A stretch of 64,000 bases of DNA, from assembly GCF_003864255.1 (NCBI RefSeq), contig NZ_QWEZ01000001.1:434001-498000 (forward strand), read 5' to 3'. Source of the DNA: Aestuariirhabdus litorea. Its GTDB lineage: Bacteria; Pseudomonadota; Gammaproteobacteria; Pseudomonadales; Aestuariirhabdaceae. The position numbers and the translations under genes were made by a program. Positions 50,051 to 59,078 of this stretch are shown in pieces. A model generated the notes under the pieces. The model saw only the letters and a list, made by a program, of their open reading frames with translations. It was not told where the DNA came from and did not search any database. Numbering within the stretch: the stretch's first letter is position 1; each line of letters opens with the position of its first letter.

Positions 50051-50734
50051 ATGAAGCTGCTTTTGATCGAAGACGACGACACTATCGCCCGCTATGTCTG
50101 CAAGGGGTTGCAGCAGTCGGGTTATGGGGTGGATCGGGTCGGTGACGGTGAGGAGGGGCTGGCACTGGCGATTGAGGCGGAGTACGACCTGGCGATTGTC
50201 GATCTCATGTTGCCGGGGCGCGATGGACTGTCGGTGATCGCCGAGCTGAGGGCGCGCGGAAGTGCCATGCCGGTACTGGTGCTGAGCGCCAGGCGCTCGG
50301 TGGAAGATCGGGTTCGGGGGCTGGAGACCGGCGGCGACGACTACCTCACCAAACCCTTCTCCTTCTCCGAACTGCTGGCGCGGGTGCAGGCGTTGCTGCG
50401 GCGCAGCCAGGCGGTGGCGCAATCCGCCTCGCCGGCCCGCTTGGGGTTGGCGGACCTGGAACTGGACAGCCAGCGCAAGAGCGTGACCCGAGGCGGGCAG
50501 AAGATCCACCTGCAGCCGCGGGAGTTCCAGTTGCTGGAGTACCTGCTGCGCCATCCGGGGAGAGTGGTGACCAAAACCATGATACTGGAGCAGGTGTGGG
50601 ATTACGGTTTCGACCCCCAGACCAATGTGGTGGATGTGCTGGTGTGCCGACTGCGCAGCAAGATCGATAAGGGGTTTGAGCCGCGCCTGCTGCATACCCT
50701 GAGGGGGGTGGGTTATGTCCTTAAGCTGGATTAA
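50051..50734 (+). CDS. OmpR-family response regulator
   Basis: The 227-residue protein has a complete receiver domain (LLIEDDD acid pair, phosphoacceptor Asp in AIVDLMLPGRDG, Lys in YLTKPFSF). A winged-helix DNA-binding domain follows (LQPREFQLLEYLLRHPGRVVTK, VVDVLVCRLRSKID). AGGAAACCGCC precedes the ATG. The gene overlaps the kinase gene by 20 bases, so both are made together. The signal is not known; the closest named types are QseB/PmrA-like. Confidence 0.92.
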   Translation: MKLLLIEDDDTIARYVCKGLQQSGYGVDRVGDGEEGLALAIEAEYDLAIVDLMLPGRDGLSVIAELRARGSAMPVLVLSARRSVEDRVRGLETGGDDYLTKPFSFSELLARVQALLRRSQAVAQSASPARLGLADLELDSQRKSVTRGGQKIHLQPREFQLLEYLLRHPGRVVTKTMILEQVWDYGFDPQTNVVDVLVCRLRSKIDKGFEPRLLHTLRGVGYVLKLD

Positions 50735-52175
50735 TCGGGGGCTCGCCTCGATTCGGCGCAACACCGCCCTCGACCTGACCCTGCGTTACGCGGCGGTGTT
50801 CCTGCTGTGCGTCTGTGCCCTCTTTGTGATTGTGGACCGCCTGCTGGCCAGCTCCCAGTTGGAGCAGGACCAGCGCCTGCTGGATACCTGGCTGGAGAAC
50901 TACCAGCGTCTGGAAAGCCAGGTCGGATTGCACAAACTGGAGCAGGTGATCGAGCGCGATGCGGCCTTTTTCCAGCGCAGCGCGATGCGTCTCGAACTGC
51001 TGGATGGTGGCGACAACCGCCTGGTGCTGGTGCAACCCGAGGGCTGGACCCGCACCACCAGGCTGGAGCCGCAGGGCGGGGGCTGGTTCAGCCAGCAGGT
51101 GACACGAGAGAGTGCTCCCCCCATTGAGCTGTTAACCGGTTCAGTGGCGCTGGGAGAGGGACGCAGACTCCAGCTCGGGCTTTCGGCCGAGCCCCGTGAG
51201 CAGCGCCTGCAGGCCAATCGCCAGCTGATGGTGCAGGTGATGGCGCCACTGTTTCTGTTGGGGTTACTGCTCAGCGCCTATTTCAACTGGCGTGCCCTGC
51301 GCCCGGTTCGGGATCTGGTTGAGACGGTGCGTACCGTCAGGGCGCGGGAGATGAGCGCCCGGGTGGTTATTCGCAACCCCAGCAGCGAGCTGGGGGAACT
51401 GGCCCAGCTGTTTAACGAGATGTTGGGGCGCATCGAGGGGCTGATCAACGCCATGCAGCAGTCTCTCGACTCGGTCGCCCATGACCTGCGCACACCGCTG
51501 GCGCGTATGCGCCTGAGCCTGGAGAGCGCCCTCACCCGAGACCCGCGGGAGGCCGGCCGCGCCGAGGGGTTGCGCGAGGCCCTGCTCGATTGCGCCGAAG
51601 AGAGTGAACGCATCGAGGGGATGCTGCGCCTGCTACTGGATCTGTCGGCGGCCCAGAGTGGCACCCTCAACCTGCAGCCGGAGCCGGTCGATCTGGTGGA
51701 GCTGTTGCAGGAGAGCCAGGCACTCTATGAGGACGTGGCCCAGGACAAGGCGATCCGCCTGCGGCTGGAGGCGCCCGCTCACCTCCGTTTCAGCAGCGAT
51801 AGCGTGCGCCTCAGGCAAGTGCTGGCCAACCTGGTCGACAATGCCATCAAATACACCCCGGCCGGGGGCTGGGTGGAGATCGGTTGCCGACAGCAGGGCG
51901 CGGTGGCCGAGTTATGGGTGGCCGACAGCGGCATCGGCATCGCCGAAGCGGACCAGGCGCAGATCTTTGAGCGCCTTTACCGCGCGGACCAGAGCCGCCA
52001 TGAGCCGGGCATGGGGCTGGGGCTGAGCCTGGTGAAGGCGTTGGTCGAAGCGTTGGGGGGGACGGTCTCCGTCAGCAGCCAGCCGGGGCAGGGGAGCCGC
52101 TTTCGGGTGCAGCTGCCAGCACCGCCTGTGGCGGGGCCCGAGGGGGCCGAGATGGGGGGATCGAGCAGAAAATGA
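50715..52175 (+). CDS. Sensor histidine kinase
   Basis: The 486-residue inner-membrane kinase has a first helix (YAAVFLLCVCALFVIVDRLL), a periplasmic sensor domain of ~130 residues, and a second helix (VMAPLFLLGLLLSAYF). HAMP, the phosphoacceptor His in SVAHDLRTPLARM, N-box NLVDNAIKYTP, ADSGIGIAE and GMGLGLSLVKALVEALGG follow. It pairs with the response regulator encoded just upstream. All catalytic motifs look intact. Confidence 0.92.
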   Translation: MSLSWINRGLASIRRNTALDLTLRYAAVFLLCVCALFVIVDRLLASSQLEQDQRLLDTWLENYQRLESQVGLHKLEQVIERDAAFFQRSAMRLELLDGGDNRLVLVQPEGWTRTTRLEPQGGGWFSQQVTRESAPPIELLTGSVALGEGRRLQLGLSAEPREQRLQANRQLMVQVMAPLFLLGLLLSAYFNWRALRPVRDLVETVRTVRAREMSARVVIRNPSSELGELAQLFNEMLGRIEGLINAMQQSLDSVAHDLRTPLARMRLSLESALTRDPREAGRAEGLREALLDCAEESERIEGMLRLLLDLSAAQSGTLNLQPEPVDLVELLQESQALYEDVAQDKAIRLRLEAPAHLRFSSDSVRLRQVLANLVDNAIKYTPAGGWVEIGCRQQGAVAELWVADSGIGIAEADQAQIFERLYRADQSRHEPGMGLGLSLVKALVEALGGTVSVSSQPGQGSRFRVQLPAPPVAGPEGAEMGGSSRK

Positions 52176-52281
52176 TCGTATCCGGCGCCGCTTTAGGCTA
52201 TGATGCGCGCCACACGAGCCTCGGGCTTGATGACATTCTTCCCAGTAAGCGCGGTTTTCTACCGCCAGGACACACCACCCT

Positions 52282-53706
52282 ATGACGTTTTCCTCCCTCG
52301 GTCTGGCCGAGCCGCTGTTGCGTGCGGTCGCCGACAAAGGCTATTCCTCCCCTTCCCCCATTCAGGAGAAGGCGATTCCTGTTGTACTCAGCGGCCACGA
52401 CCTGATGGCCGCCGCCCAGACCGGTACCGGCAAGACCGCCGGCTTTACCCTGCCCCTGCTGCACCGTTTGGCCGAGGGCAAACCGGCCCGCCCCAACCAT
52501 GTGCGTACCCTGATCCTCACCCCGACCCGCGAGCTGGCGGCCCAGGTGGGTGAGAGCGTCAGCGATTACGGGCGCTACCTTAACCTGCGCTCAACCGTGG
52601 TGTTTGGCGGCGTCAAGATCAACCCGCAGATGATGGCCCTGCGTAAAGGGGTCGATGTGCTGGTGGCAACCCCCGGCCGCCTGCTCGATCTCCACAGCCA
52701 GAACGCGGTCAAGTTTGACCACCTCGAGTGCCTGGTGCTGGACGAGGCGGACCGTATGCTCGATATGGGCTTTATTCACGATATCCGCCGTATCCTCAAG
52801 CTGCTGCCGGCCAAACGCCAGAACCTGCTGTTTTCGGCGACCTTCTCCGAGGAGATCAAGCGCCTCGCCGGGGGCATCCTCCACAACCCCCAGAGTGTGG
52901 CCGTTTCTCCCCCCAACAGTACCGCTGAGCGGGTGGAGCAGTGGATGCATCCGGTGGACAAATCCCGCAAGCCGGCACTGCTAAGCCACCTGATCCGTTC
53001 CGAGCAGTGGGGGCAAGTGCTGGTCTTTACCCGCACCAAGCACGGTGCCAACCGCCTGGCGGAGAAACTCTGCAAGGATGGCATCCAGTCGATGGCGATC
53101 CACGGCAACAAGAGCCAGGGGGCGCGCACCCGTGCCCTGTCCGGTTTCAAGGCCGGTGAGGTGCAGGTGCTGGTGGCGACCGATATTGCCGCCCGCGGAC
53201 TGGATATCGACCAGCTGCCACGGGTAGTGAACTTCGAGCTGCCCAACGTGGCCGAGGATTATGTGCACCGTATCGGCCGTACCGGTCGTGCGGGGGCCAG
53301 CGGCCAGGCGGTCTCTCTGGTGTGCTCCGAAGAGGTCAAGGAACTGGTGTCGATCGAGCGCCTGATCCAGCGCAAGCTGGAGCGTCAGATGGTGGTTAAT
53401 TTTGAGCCCGCCCAGGCGCTGCCGGACCAGCCGCTGAAGACACCGCCGAAAGCGAAAAAACCGAAGAAGGCGAAGCCGGCCCAGGGCGCGGATGCTCGCG
53501 CACCCCGCCAGGCGGAGGGTGGACGCAGCTCCAAAACGGAGCATCGTGCTGGACGTCCGGCCCAGCGGGTATCACGTCCCGCCAGTGCCGAGCAGCCGGC
53601 TGCCCGTGAGGGGGCGCCCAAAGCGCCTCGCAACAAGGCTTCGGTGGGGCTGGGTAAACCCGGACGTCGTTCCAGCCGCCGCAGCGCCAGCAAGGTGAGC
53701 GCCTGA
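52282..53706 (+). CDS. rhlE: DEAD-box RNA helicase, RhlE type
   Basis: The 474-residue helicase has the Q motif ([13 protein letters not shown]), motif I AQTGTGKT, Ia [15 protein letters not shown] in [16 protein letters not shown] in FSATF and [10 protein letters not shown]. The C-terminal ~100 residues are Lys/Arg/Pro-rich and disordered, as usual in RhlE. It remodels RNA in ribosome assembly or decay, often at low temperature. A bidirectional terminator follows 20 bases after the stop codon. Confidence 0.93.
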   Translation: MTFSSLGLAEPLLRAVADKGYSSPSPIQEKAIPVVLSGHDLMAAAQTGTGKTAGFTLPLLHRLAEGKPARPNHVRTLILTPTRELAAQVGESVSDYGRYLNLRSTVVFGGVKINPQMMALRKGVDVLVATPGRLLDLHSQNAVKFDHLECLVLDEADRMLDMGFIHDIRRILKLLPAKRQNLLFSATFSEEIKRLAGGILHNPQSVAVSPPNSTAERVEQWMHPVDKSRKPALLSHLIRSEQWGQVLVFTRTKHGANRLAEKLCKDGIQSMAIHGNKSQGARTRALSGFKAGEVQVLVATDIAARGLDIDQLPRVVNFELPNVAEDYVHRIGRTGRAGASGQAVSLVCSEEVKELVSIERLIQRKLERQMVVNFEPAQALPDQPLKTPPKAKKPKKAKPAQGADARAPRQAEGGRSSKTEHRAGRPAQRVSRPASAEQPAAREGAPKAPRNKASVGLGKPGRRSSRRSASKVSA

Positions 53707-53725
53707 CAGGCCATCGCTGAGCGCT

Positions 53726-53767
53726 AAAAAAGCCCCGTACCGGGTACTCCGGTACGGGGCTTTTTTA
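53726..53767. terminator. Bidirectional rho-independent terminator
   Basis: AGCCCCGTACCGG and CCGGTACGGGGCT form a 13-bp stem around GTACT, with A6 before and T6 after. It serves rhlE on the plus strand and the opine-oxidase-like operon on the minus strand. Confidence 0.93.
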
Positions 53768-53783
53768 ATGGCGTGGGGCCGCC

Positions 53784-53939
53784 CTAGAGGGGCGCAATCA
53801 CCGTCACCTCCACCCGTAGCTCGGGCCCGGCCAGCCTCGCCTCGACGCAGGTCCGGACCGGTGCGCACAGATAGCCCCGGTTGTTGTGAATCAGGATACG
53901 GCACATGCGCTGGTTGCTGTCCAGACGTTGAACGGTCAT
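53784..53939 (-). pseudogene. RidA-family gene with in-frame internal deletion
   Basis: The 51-residue product begins MTVQRLDSNQRMCRILIHNN then RGYLC, the N-terminal strand of RidA/YjgF proteins. It then jumps directly to APVRTCVEARLAGPELRVEV then TVIAPL, the family's C-terminal strand with the conserved Arg-Cys/Thr-x-Glu. A normal RidA is ~115-130 residues, so about 65 central residues are missing without loss of frame. It lies 12 bases after the oxidoreductase gene, last in the operon, with AGGGAGCACTGACG upstream of the ATG. The protein is unlikely to form the usual trimeric active site. Confidence 0.75.
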
Positions 53940-53951
53940 CGTCAGTGCTCC

Positions 53952-55394
53952 CTAACTCACAGCGGTTGGTGTAGAGGGTGGGGCCGTTAGCGGGTCGATG
54001 ACCTCGGCGGGCGGGGTCTCCTGCAGCGCCGCCAGCTCACCGAGGGTGAGGGGCTTGACGGGGGCGCGTACGCGGTAGTGCCCCACCTGTCCGGGGGGCA
54101 GGCCCAGCTCGTTAGCGATCAGCTCGGTCACACTGAGGCTGCACTGGCGCCCCTGGCAGGAGCCCATGCCGCAGCGGGTAAAACTCTTCAGCTGGTTGGG
54201 GCCGACGCAGCCCTGGGCCAGGGCTGCGCGGATATCGGCGACCCGTACCTCTTCGCAGCGGCACACCAGGGCATTATCTCCCTGGGGAAGGCGCAGGGTG
54301 ACGGCGGGGCGGTAGAGGGTCTCAAGGAAGGGACGCCAGCCCAGTTCACGCCCCAGGGCCCGGAACAGGGGGGCGCACTGGCGATCGCGGCGGCCCTGCT
54401 CCTGCAACCCCAAGCGACAGGCGATCTGCTGCGCGGCCAAGCGTCCCTGCAGCGCCGAGGCGCGGGCGCCGCCGATACCGCTGCCATCGCCGGCGATACT
54501 GATATGGGGGAGGGAGCTCTGGCCAAAAGGGTCTCGCTCCGGGAGCCAGCAGAGCTGGGTCTCGCTCCAGTGGTGGCGGCAGCCGCTGGCCATGGCGAGG
54601 TTGCTGTTGGGGATCACCCCCTGGTGCAAAAACAGGTGCTCGGTTGCCAGCTCCCGGGTTGCTCCCCGGGTGCGGTAGCGCACCCGCTCAAGCAGCCCGT
54701 TGGCACCGGCCAGGGCCTCGACCCCGGTCACTCCGCGGACCAGGGGAACCCCCGATCGTTGCAGCTGGACCAGCAGGGAGATCCCTTTGGCGAGGTAACC
54801 CAGCCCCCGCAGGGCCTGGGGGAGTCTGGCCAGGGCCCGCAGGTAGTTGGACAGGGGGGTGGTATCCAGCACCGCCTGTATCTTCACCCCCGCCCTGAGG
54901 TACTGGTTGGCCACCAAGTAGAGCAGGGGGCCGCTGCCCGCAAAGACCGCTCCCTGGGCCAACAGGCCGGGACTCTTTAGCAGGATCTGCGCGGCGCCGG
55001 CGGTCATCACCCCCGGCAGCTCCCAGCCGGGGATGGGCATGGGGCGCTCCTGGGCGCCGGTGGCGATGAGGATGTGGCGGGGCTGGAGCTGGAAGGCCCG
55101 GCCGCCACTGGTGTAGTAGAGCGCGCCTTCGGGATCGATCTGCCACACCGTGGCACCGGGGCTGTAGCGGGTGCCGCTGCGATGGAGCTGCTCGGCCAGC
55201 GGGCGCCCCGCCAGATAATCGGGGCCCAGCAGCTGCTGTTCACGCTCCCCGGCGCGTTCGATATTGCGGTAGATCTGTCCCCCGACCCGAGCCTGTTCAT
55301 CCAGCAGCTGGGTACTGAGCCCCAGCGCCTGCGCCTCGATAGCGGCCGCCATGCCGGCCGGTCCGGCACCAATGATCGCCAGGTCAGTGCCCAT
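53952..55394 (-). CDS. FAD/NAD(P) oxidoreductase, opine oxidase/HcnB-like alpha subunit
   Basis: The 480-residue flavoprotein has the Rossmann motif LAIIGAGPAGMAAAIEAQALG, the GGQIYRNIE segment and a second nucleotide site (GAVFAGSGPLLYLVANQYL). A C-terminal [2Fe-2S]-type domain (CRCEEVRVADIRAAL...CGMGSCQGRQC) ends it. This is the alpha subunit layout of opine/D-hydroxyproline/hydrogen-cyanide-type dehydrogenases. It overlaps the small Fe-S subunit gene by 11 bases. Confidence 0.88.
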   Translation of the reverse strand: MGTDLAIIGAGPAGMAAAIEAQALGLSTQLLDEQARVGGQIYRNIERAGEREQQLLGPDYLAGRPLAEQLHRSGTRYSPGATVWQIDPEGALYYTSGGRAFQLQPRHILIATGAQERPMPIPGWELPGVMTAGAAQILLKSPGLLAQGAVFAGSGPLLYLVANQYLRAGVKIQAVLDTTPLSNYLRALARLPQALRGLGYLAKGISLLVQLQRSGVPLVRGVTGVEALAGANGLLERVRYRTRGATRELATEHLFLHQGVIPNSNLAMASGCRHHWSETQLCWLPERDPFGQSSLPHISIAGDGSGIGGARASALQGRLAAQQIACRLGLQEQGRRDRQCAPLFRALGRELGWRPFLETLYRPAVTLRLPQGDNALVCRCEEVRVADIRAALAQGCVGPNQLKSFTRCGMGSCQGRQCSLSVTELIANELGLPPGQVGHYRVRAPVKPLTLGELAALQETPPAEVIDPLTAPPSTPTAVS

Positions 55395-55713
55395 GGTCGA
55401 GCGCCTCCGGGGTGGGACCGTCTTGCTGACCGGCGGCTCGCTGGCGCCGGATCACCATACCCGCCTCCACTTCGGTCATGCAGGCCTGGCGGTTTTCAAT
55501 GCCGTCGATCTCCACCAGGCACTCATAGCAGACCCCCATCATGCAGTAGGTCCCGCGCGGGCGACCCGACAGCAGGGAGTCGCGCTGGTGCCGGTGGCCG
55601 GCGAGCAGCAGGGCAGCGGCGACGCTGTAGCCGCACGGAACCCGCACCGGCTGCTGGTCGATCCAGATCTCCAGCGAGGCGCTGTCGGCGTCGGGGGACA
55701 GTGGTTGAAACAT
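55384..55713 (-). CDS. Small [2Fe-2S] subunit of the opine-oxidase-like complex
   Basis: The 109-residue protein carries GTYCMMGVCYECLVEIDG and a later QACMT, four Cys in the pattern of HcnA/opine-oxidase small ferredoxin subunits. VRVPCGYSVAAALLLAGH is the conserved N-terminal strand-helix. It lies two bases downstream of the DAO-type oxidase gene and overlaps the alpha subunit gene. Confidence 0.9.
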   Translation of the reverse strand: MFQPLSPDADSASLEIWIDQQPVRVPCGYSVAAALLLAGHRHQRDSLLSGRPRGTYCMMGVCYECLVEIDGIENRQACMTEVEAGMVIRRQRAAGQQDGPTPEALDHGH

Positions 55714-55715
55714 GG

Positions 55716-56831
55716 TTAACCTTCGAAACGTTGCGGTGAAAACGCCGACACGGGCTGCGGTATGCCGTCGCGCAGTAGCTGGGGGGCCAACTCCAGGGCG
55801 TGGATGGCGGCCAGGGTGACGCCACTGTGGGCGCTGAAGGCGAAAGCCCGGGCACGGCCCAGGGACGGATCCTCGGCGGCGTAGAGCGGGTAGCCATCGG
55901 GGCTGAGGATGCGCAGGGCCCCCCAGCCGCGCACGATGCGGCGATGCTCCAGCATCGGCAGCAGGAGCAGGGCGCGCCGGGCCAGCTCGGCCATCACTTC
56001 AGGGGTATTGCGGTCGTCGTGGGCGTCGGGTTCGGCCGAATCACCAATCTGCAGGGTGCCGTCGCCGGTCTGGCGCAGGTAGATGGAGGGGTAGTTGAGC
56101 AGGGGCGGCAGTCGCTCGGTGATCAGCAGCTGTCCTCGCTGTGACAGCAGGGGCTGCTGCAGCCCCACCATGGGTGCCAGGCGTGCATTATCCAGGCCCG
56201 CCGTGAGGATCAGCCGTTCGGTACGCAGTTCCCCCTGCTCGGTGTGCAGTACAAACCCCTCGCGGGTGCGCAGGATCGATTGCACCTGATGGTTGGGGCG
56301 GTAGCGGCCACCGCGGGCAATAAAGCCGGCGTGCAGCGCGCGCAGCAGATAGAGAGGGTTTACATGGCCATCGTTGGGGGAGTAAGCGCCCCCGGGGACG
56401 GAGCGGCCAATGTGGGGCTCCAGCTTGCGCAGCCCTTCATTGTCCAGCAGCCGGTAGTCGAAGGCCCCCTGGCTGAGGGCCGCCTGCTGGGCCAGCTCGC
56501 GGCCGTAGGCCTCCTGCTCCTGTTCGCTGAGGCAGTAGTGGATGCCACCCTGTTGCCGTAGCTGCAGGTCGATCCCGGTCAGGGCCTGCAGTTCGCGGGC
56601 AAACTCGGGCCACAGGCGGCAGGAGCGCAGGGTCCAGTCGGCGTAGGCGGGCAGGGAGGCCCCCTTGCCCTGGGCCCACAGCAGACCAAAATTGCCTCGC
56701 GCCGCCCTCAGGCTGCTGTCGCCCTGATCGAGCATCAGCACCCCGTCGGCGCTGCCGACCCGACTCAGGCCGAAAGCCAGCGCCGAGCCGAGCATGCCGC
56801 CACCGACGATCAAGGTCTGGCAGTCGTTCAT
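55716..56831 (-). CDS. D-amino-acid-oxidase-family FAD enzyme, beta subunit
   Basis: The 371-residue protein has LIVGGGMLGSALAFGLSRVG (FAD), SLRAARGNFGLLWAQGKG, AYSPNDGHVNPLYLLRALHAGF and a C-terminal LRILSPDGYPLYAAED/SAHSGVTLAAIHALELA. This is the DAO fold of opine oxidase OoxB or HcnC. It likely removes hydride from a C-N bond of an imino-acid-like substrate and hands electrons to the other two subunits. Confidence 0.9.
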   Translation of the reverse strand: MNDCQTLIVGGGMLGSALAFGLSRVGSADGVLMLDQGDSSLRAARGNFGLLWAQGKGASLPAYADWTLRSCRLWPEFARELQALTGIDLQLRQQGGIHYCLSEQEQEAYGRELAQQAALSQGAFDYRLLDNEGLRKLEPHIGRSVPGGAYSPNDGHVNPLYLLRALHAGFIARGGRYRPNHQVQSILRTREGFVLHTEQGELRTERLILTAGLDNARLAPMVGLQQPLLSQRGQLLITERLPPLLNYPSIYLRQTGDGTLQIGDSAEPDAHDDRNTPEVMAELARRALLLLPMLEHRRIVRGWGALRILSPDGYPLYAAEDPSLGRARAFAFSAHSGVTLAAIHALELAPQLLRDGIPQPVSAFSPQRFEG

Positions 56832-56882
56832 GGAGCTGACACCAGTGGGTGGGTTGGGGGGCGGCGGCGAAGCGGTGTGGGG

Positions 56883-57656
56883 TCAGCCACCATAAATGTC
56901 GAAGTCAAAGTACTTGCTTTGGATCTTCTGGTACACGCCCTTGGCGCGGATGGCCTGAATCGCCTGGTTCAGGTCGCTGCGCAGCTGCGGGCTGTTCTTG
57001 CGGATCGCAATGCCCACCCCTTCGCCGAACCACTCGCGGTCGCTGATCAGGGGGCCGACAAAAGCAAAGGCATCACCGCCCTCCTTCTTCAGCAGGCCGC
57101 TGTCGATGGCAGGAATATTGTTGATGACCAGGTCGATACGGCCGGACTTGAGGTCCAGGAAGGCCTCGTCCTGGGCACCGTAACGCAGGATCTCGGCGCC
57201 CGGAAAGTTGGCGGTAACGTACTTGTCGTGGGTGGTGGCGCGCTGTACTCCCACCTTTTTGCCCTTAAGTCCCTCAGGGGTGAAGGTCAGGTTGGTGTTC
57301 TTGCGGGCCACGAAGCGAGAGGGGATCTGGTAATACTTGTCGGTGAAGTCCACCTTCTGCTTGCGCTCGTCGGTGATCGACATGGAGGCCACGATGGCGT
57401 CGAACTTGCGGGACACCAGAGCCGGAATCATGCCGTCCCAATCCTGCGGGACCAGCTTGCAGGTGACCTGCATCTCATTGCACAGGGCCTGGGCGATGTC
57501 GATATCAAAGCCTGCCAACTCCCCCTCGGGGGTGAGCCAGCTGTAGGGGGGGTAGGCCCCTTCGACACCGATGCGGAGGGTCTGGCTATCCCCGGCCTGG
57601 GCAAGTGGTGCCCCCGCGGCCAGGAGCAGCGACAGCGACAGTAGCAGTTTTTTCAT
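56883..57656 (-). CDS. Periplasmic amino-acid/opine-binding protein
   Basis: The 257-residue product has a signal peptide (LLLSLSLLLAAGAPLAQA). The pattern LRIGVEGAYPPYSWLTPEGEL, GFDIDIAQALCNEMQVTCKLV, DWDGMIPALVSRKFDAIVASM and SITDERKQKVDFTDKYY is that of Lys/Arg/ornithine/octopine-binding proteins. GGACCTCCCT precedes the ATG. It heads the operon, but no ABC permease or ATPase gene is present, so uptake must use components encoded elsewhere. Confidence 0.92.
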   Translation of the reverse strand: MKKLLLSLSLLLAAGAPLAQAGDSQTLRIGVEGAYPPYSWLTPEGELAGFDIDIAQALCNEMQVTCKLVPQDWDGMIPALVSRKFDAIVASMSITDERKQKVDFTDKYYQIPSRFVARKNTNLTFTPEGLKGKKVGVQRATTHDKYVTANFPGAEILRYGAQDEAFLDLKSGRIDLVINNIPAIDSGLLKKEGGDAFAFVGPLISDREWFGEGVGIAIRKNSPQLRSDLNQAIQAIRAKGVYQKIQSKYFDFDIYGG

Positions 57657-57855
57657 AGGGAGGTCCTTTGTGTTTATTGTTCGTTACCCGGCCAGTGCAT
57701 AGAGCGCGAGGGCTTCGGGGGCGGAGGCCGCCAATCAGGCAGAGCCTAGTGCACGTTACGAACAGCGGCGCCGCAGCGCCAATTCCAATCCCGTCCCAGG
57801 CTATGTGCAAATGTTATAGGCTGGGAAGGGCCCCGGTGCGTCAGGGAAGCGGCGC

Positions 57856-58779
57856 TCAGGAGGGCTCCATTCGCAGCGCAATGCCGGCCGCGGCGGCCTC
57901 GCTCAGGAAAAACTCGCTAAACGCCAGTGCCGTCGGCGAGATGGGGCGAAGGGACGGAAACAGCAGGTGAAACTGGAAGGGGAGGCCGGGCTCGAAGGGG
58001 CGCACCGCGATGTTCAGTTGGCTCTGTTGTGCGTGGAGCGCGGTAAAGGGGTCGACGGCGGCCACCCCCACCCCCTCGCTGACCAGGGTCGCAGCGACGT
58101 TGGCGAAGGAGACCTCAAGCAGATCATGGCAACGAACCCCGTGGCGCTCGAGTAGCTGGTCCAGGGCCTGCTGGGTAGAGTCGTCCTGCTCGTAGCGGAT
58201 CAGGGGGGCGCTGGCCAGGTCCTCGGGGCACAGGCTGGATTTGAGGGCCAGCGGGCTGTCGGCCGGTACGATGCAGACGCAGTCGCCCTCCAGCCGGCGA
58301 CTCTGCACACTGGGACCGGGACTGAAGCCATCGACCAGGGCGAAGCCGATATCGCAGGACTGGATCTCCGTGCGCCGCAGCACCTCCTCGGAACGGTAGC
58401 TTTTGAGCGAGGCACTGAGGCTCCCGGCCGCCTTCAGGAAGCGGCCCAGCAGCGCCGGCAGGAAACTGTTGGAGAGCATGGGGAAGGCGGTGATGTGCAG
58501 GCTGCCGTGGTGGCATGTGCCAATATCCCGCGCACTCTCCTCCAGACTATCGAGTGCGAAGAAGGCCTTGCTGACTTCGAAGTAGAACGCCTTGCCCCGC
58601 GCGGTGGGCACCAGGCGTCCCTTGATGCGCTCGAACAGGGGAAAACTGAGCTGGTGCTCGAGGCTGGCGATCAGGCGGCTGATGGCGGGCTGGGTGATGT
58701 GGATCTGCTCGGCCGCGGCCGTCATGGTGCCCAGCTCGTAGACCGCTTTGAAGGCACTCAGTTGTTGGAATTTCAGCAT
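57856..58779 (-). CDS. LysR-family transcriptional regulator
   Basis: The 307-residue protein has a LysR helix-turn-helix (LSAFKAVYELGTMTAAAEQIHITQPAISRLIASLEHQL) and an effector domain (GSLHITAFPMLSNSFLPALL, CDIGFALVDG, VAATLVSEGVGVAAVDPF). The sequence is nearest to opine/octopine-catabolism type regulators (OccR/NocR), which fits the operon just downstream. The ATG at 58779 gives the usual N terminus; an ATG at 58809 would add ten residues. Neither has a strong ribosome site. Confidence 0.9.
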   Translation of the reverse strand: MLKFQQLSAFKAVYELGTMTAAAEQIHITQPAISRLIASLEHQLSFPLFERIKGRLVPTARGKAFYFEVSKAFFALDSLEESARDIGTCHHGSLHITAFPMLSNSFLPALLGRFLKAAGSLSASLKSYRSEEVLRRTEIQSCDIGFALVDGFSPGPSVQSRRLEGDCVCIVPADSPLALKSSLCPEDLASAPLIRYEQDDSTQQALDQLLERHGVRCHDLLEVSFANVAATLVSEGVGVAAVDPFTALHAQQSQLNIAVRPFEPGLPFQFHLLFPSLRPISPTALAFSEFFLSEAAAAGIALRMEPS

Positions 58780-58884
58780 GGCGATCGTAAGGCGCTTTGG
58801 GGTGTCCATAGTCGCCAATCCGCCGGGCGGGCGCAAGGGGGCAGGGGCCCCGGATACCGAGCACTCCAAGCCTAAGGTGGTAGT

Positions 58885-58912
58885 TTGCCTGCGGGCCCAG
58901 ATCACCTACTAT
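58885..58912 (+). promoter_or_regulatory. Candidate sigma-70 promoter for the efflux operon
   Basis: TTGCCT and TACTAT are spaced 16 bases apart in the 300-base gap between the divergent LysR and FUSC genes. It lies 166 bases before the FUSC start. The remainder of the gap (58913-59078) shows nothing recognisable. Confidence 0.35.
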
Positions 58913-59078
58913 AAAGCCTCAGGCAGGGATTAAGGAGTGCGGTCAGGGTGATGGCAGTCGGGATGTACGCTGACAGGAGGGGCGCAGAAGTGCGGTCTTA
59001 CACAGGAGTGGTTCCCTGCTGGGGTGGGGTAACAGGGCCGGTTGCTGCCAGTGACAGCGGGTTGGGCAGCGCGTGCCG

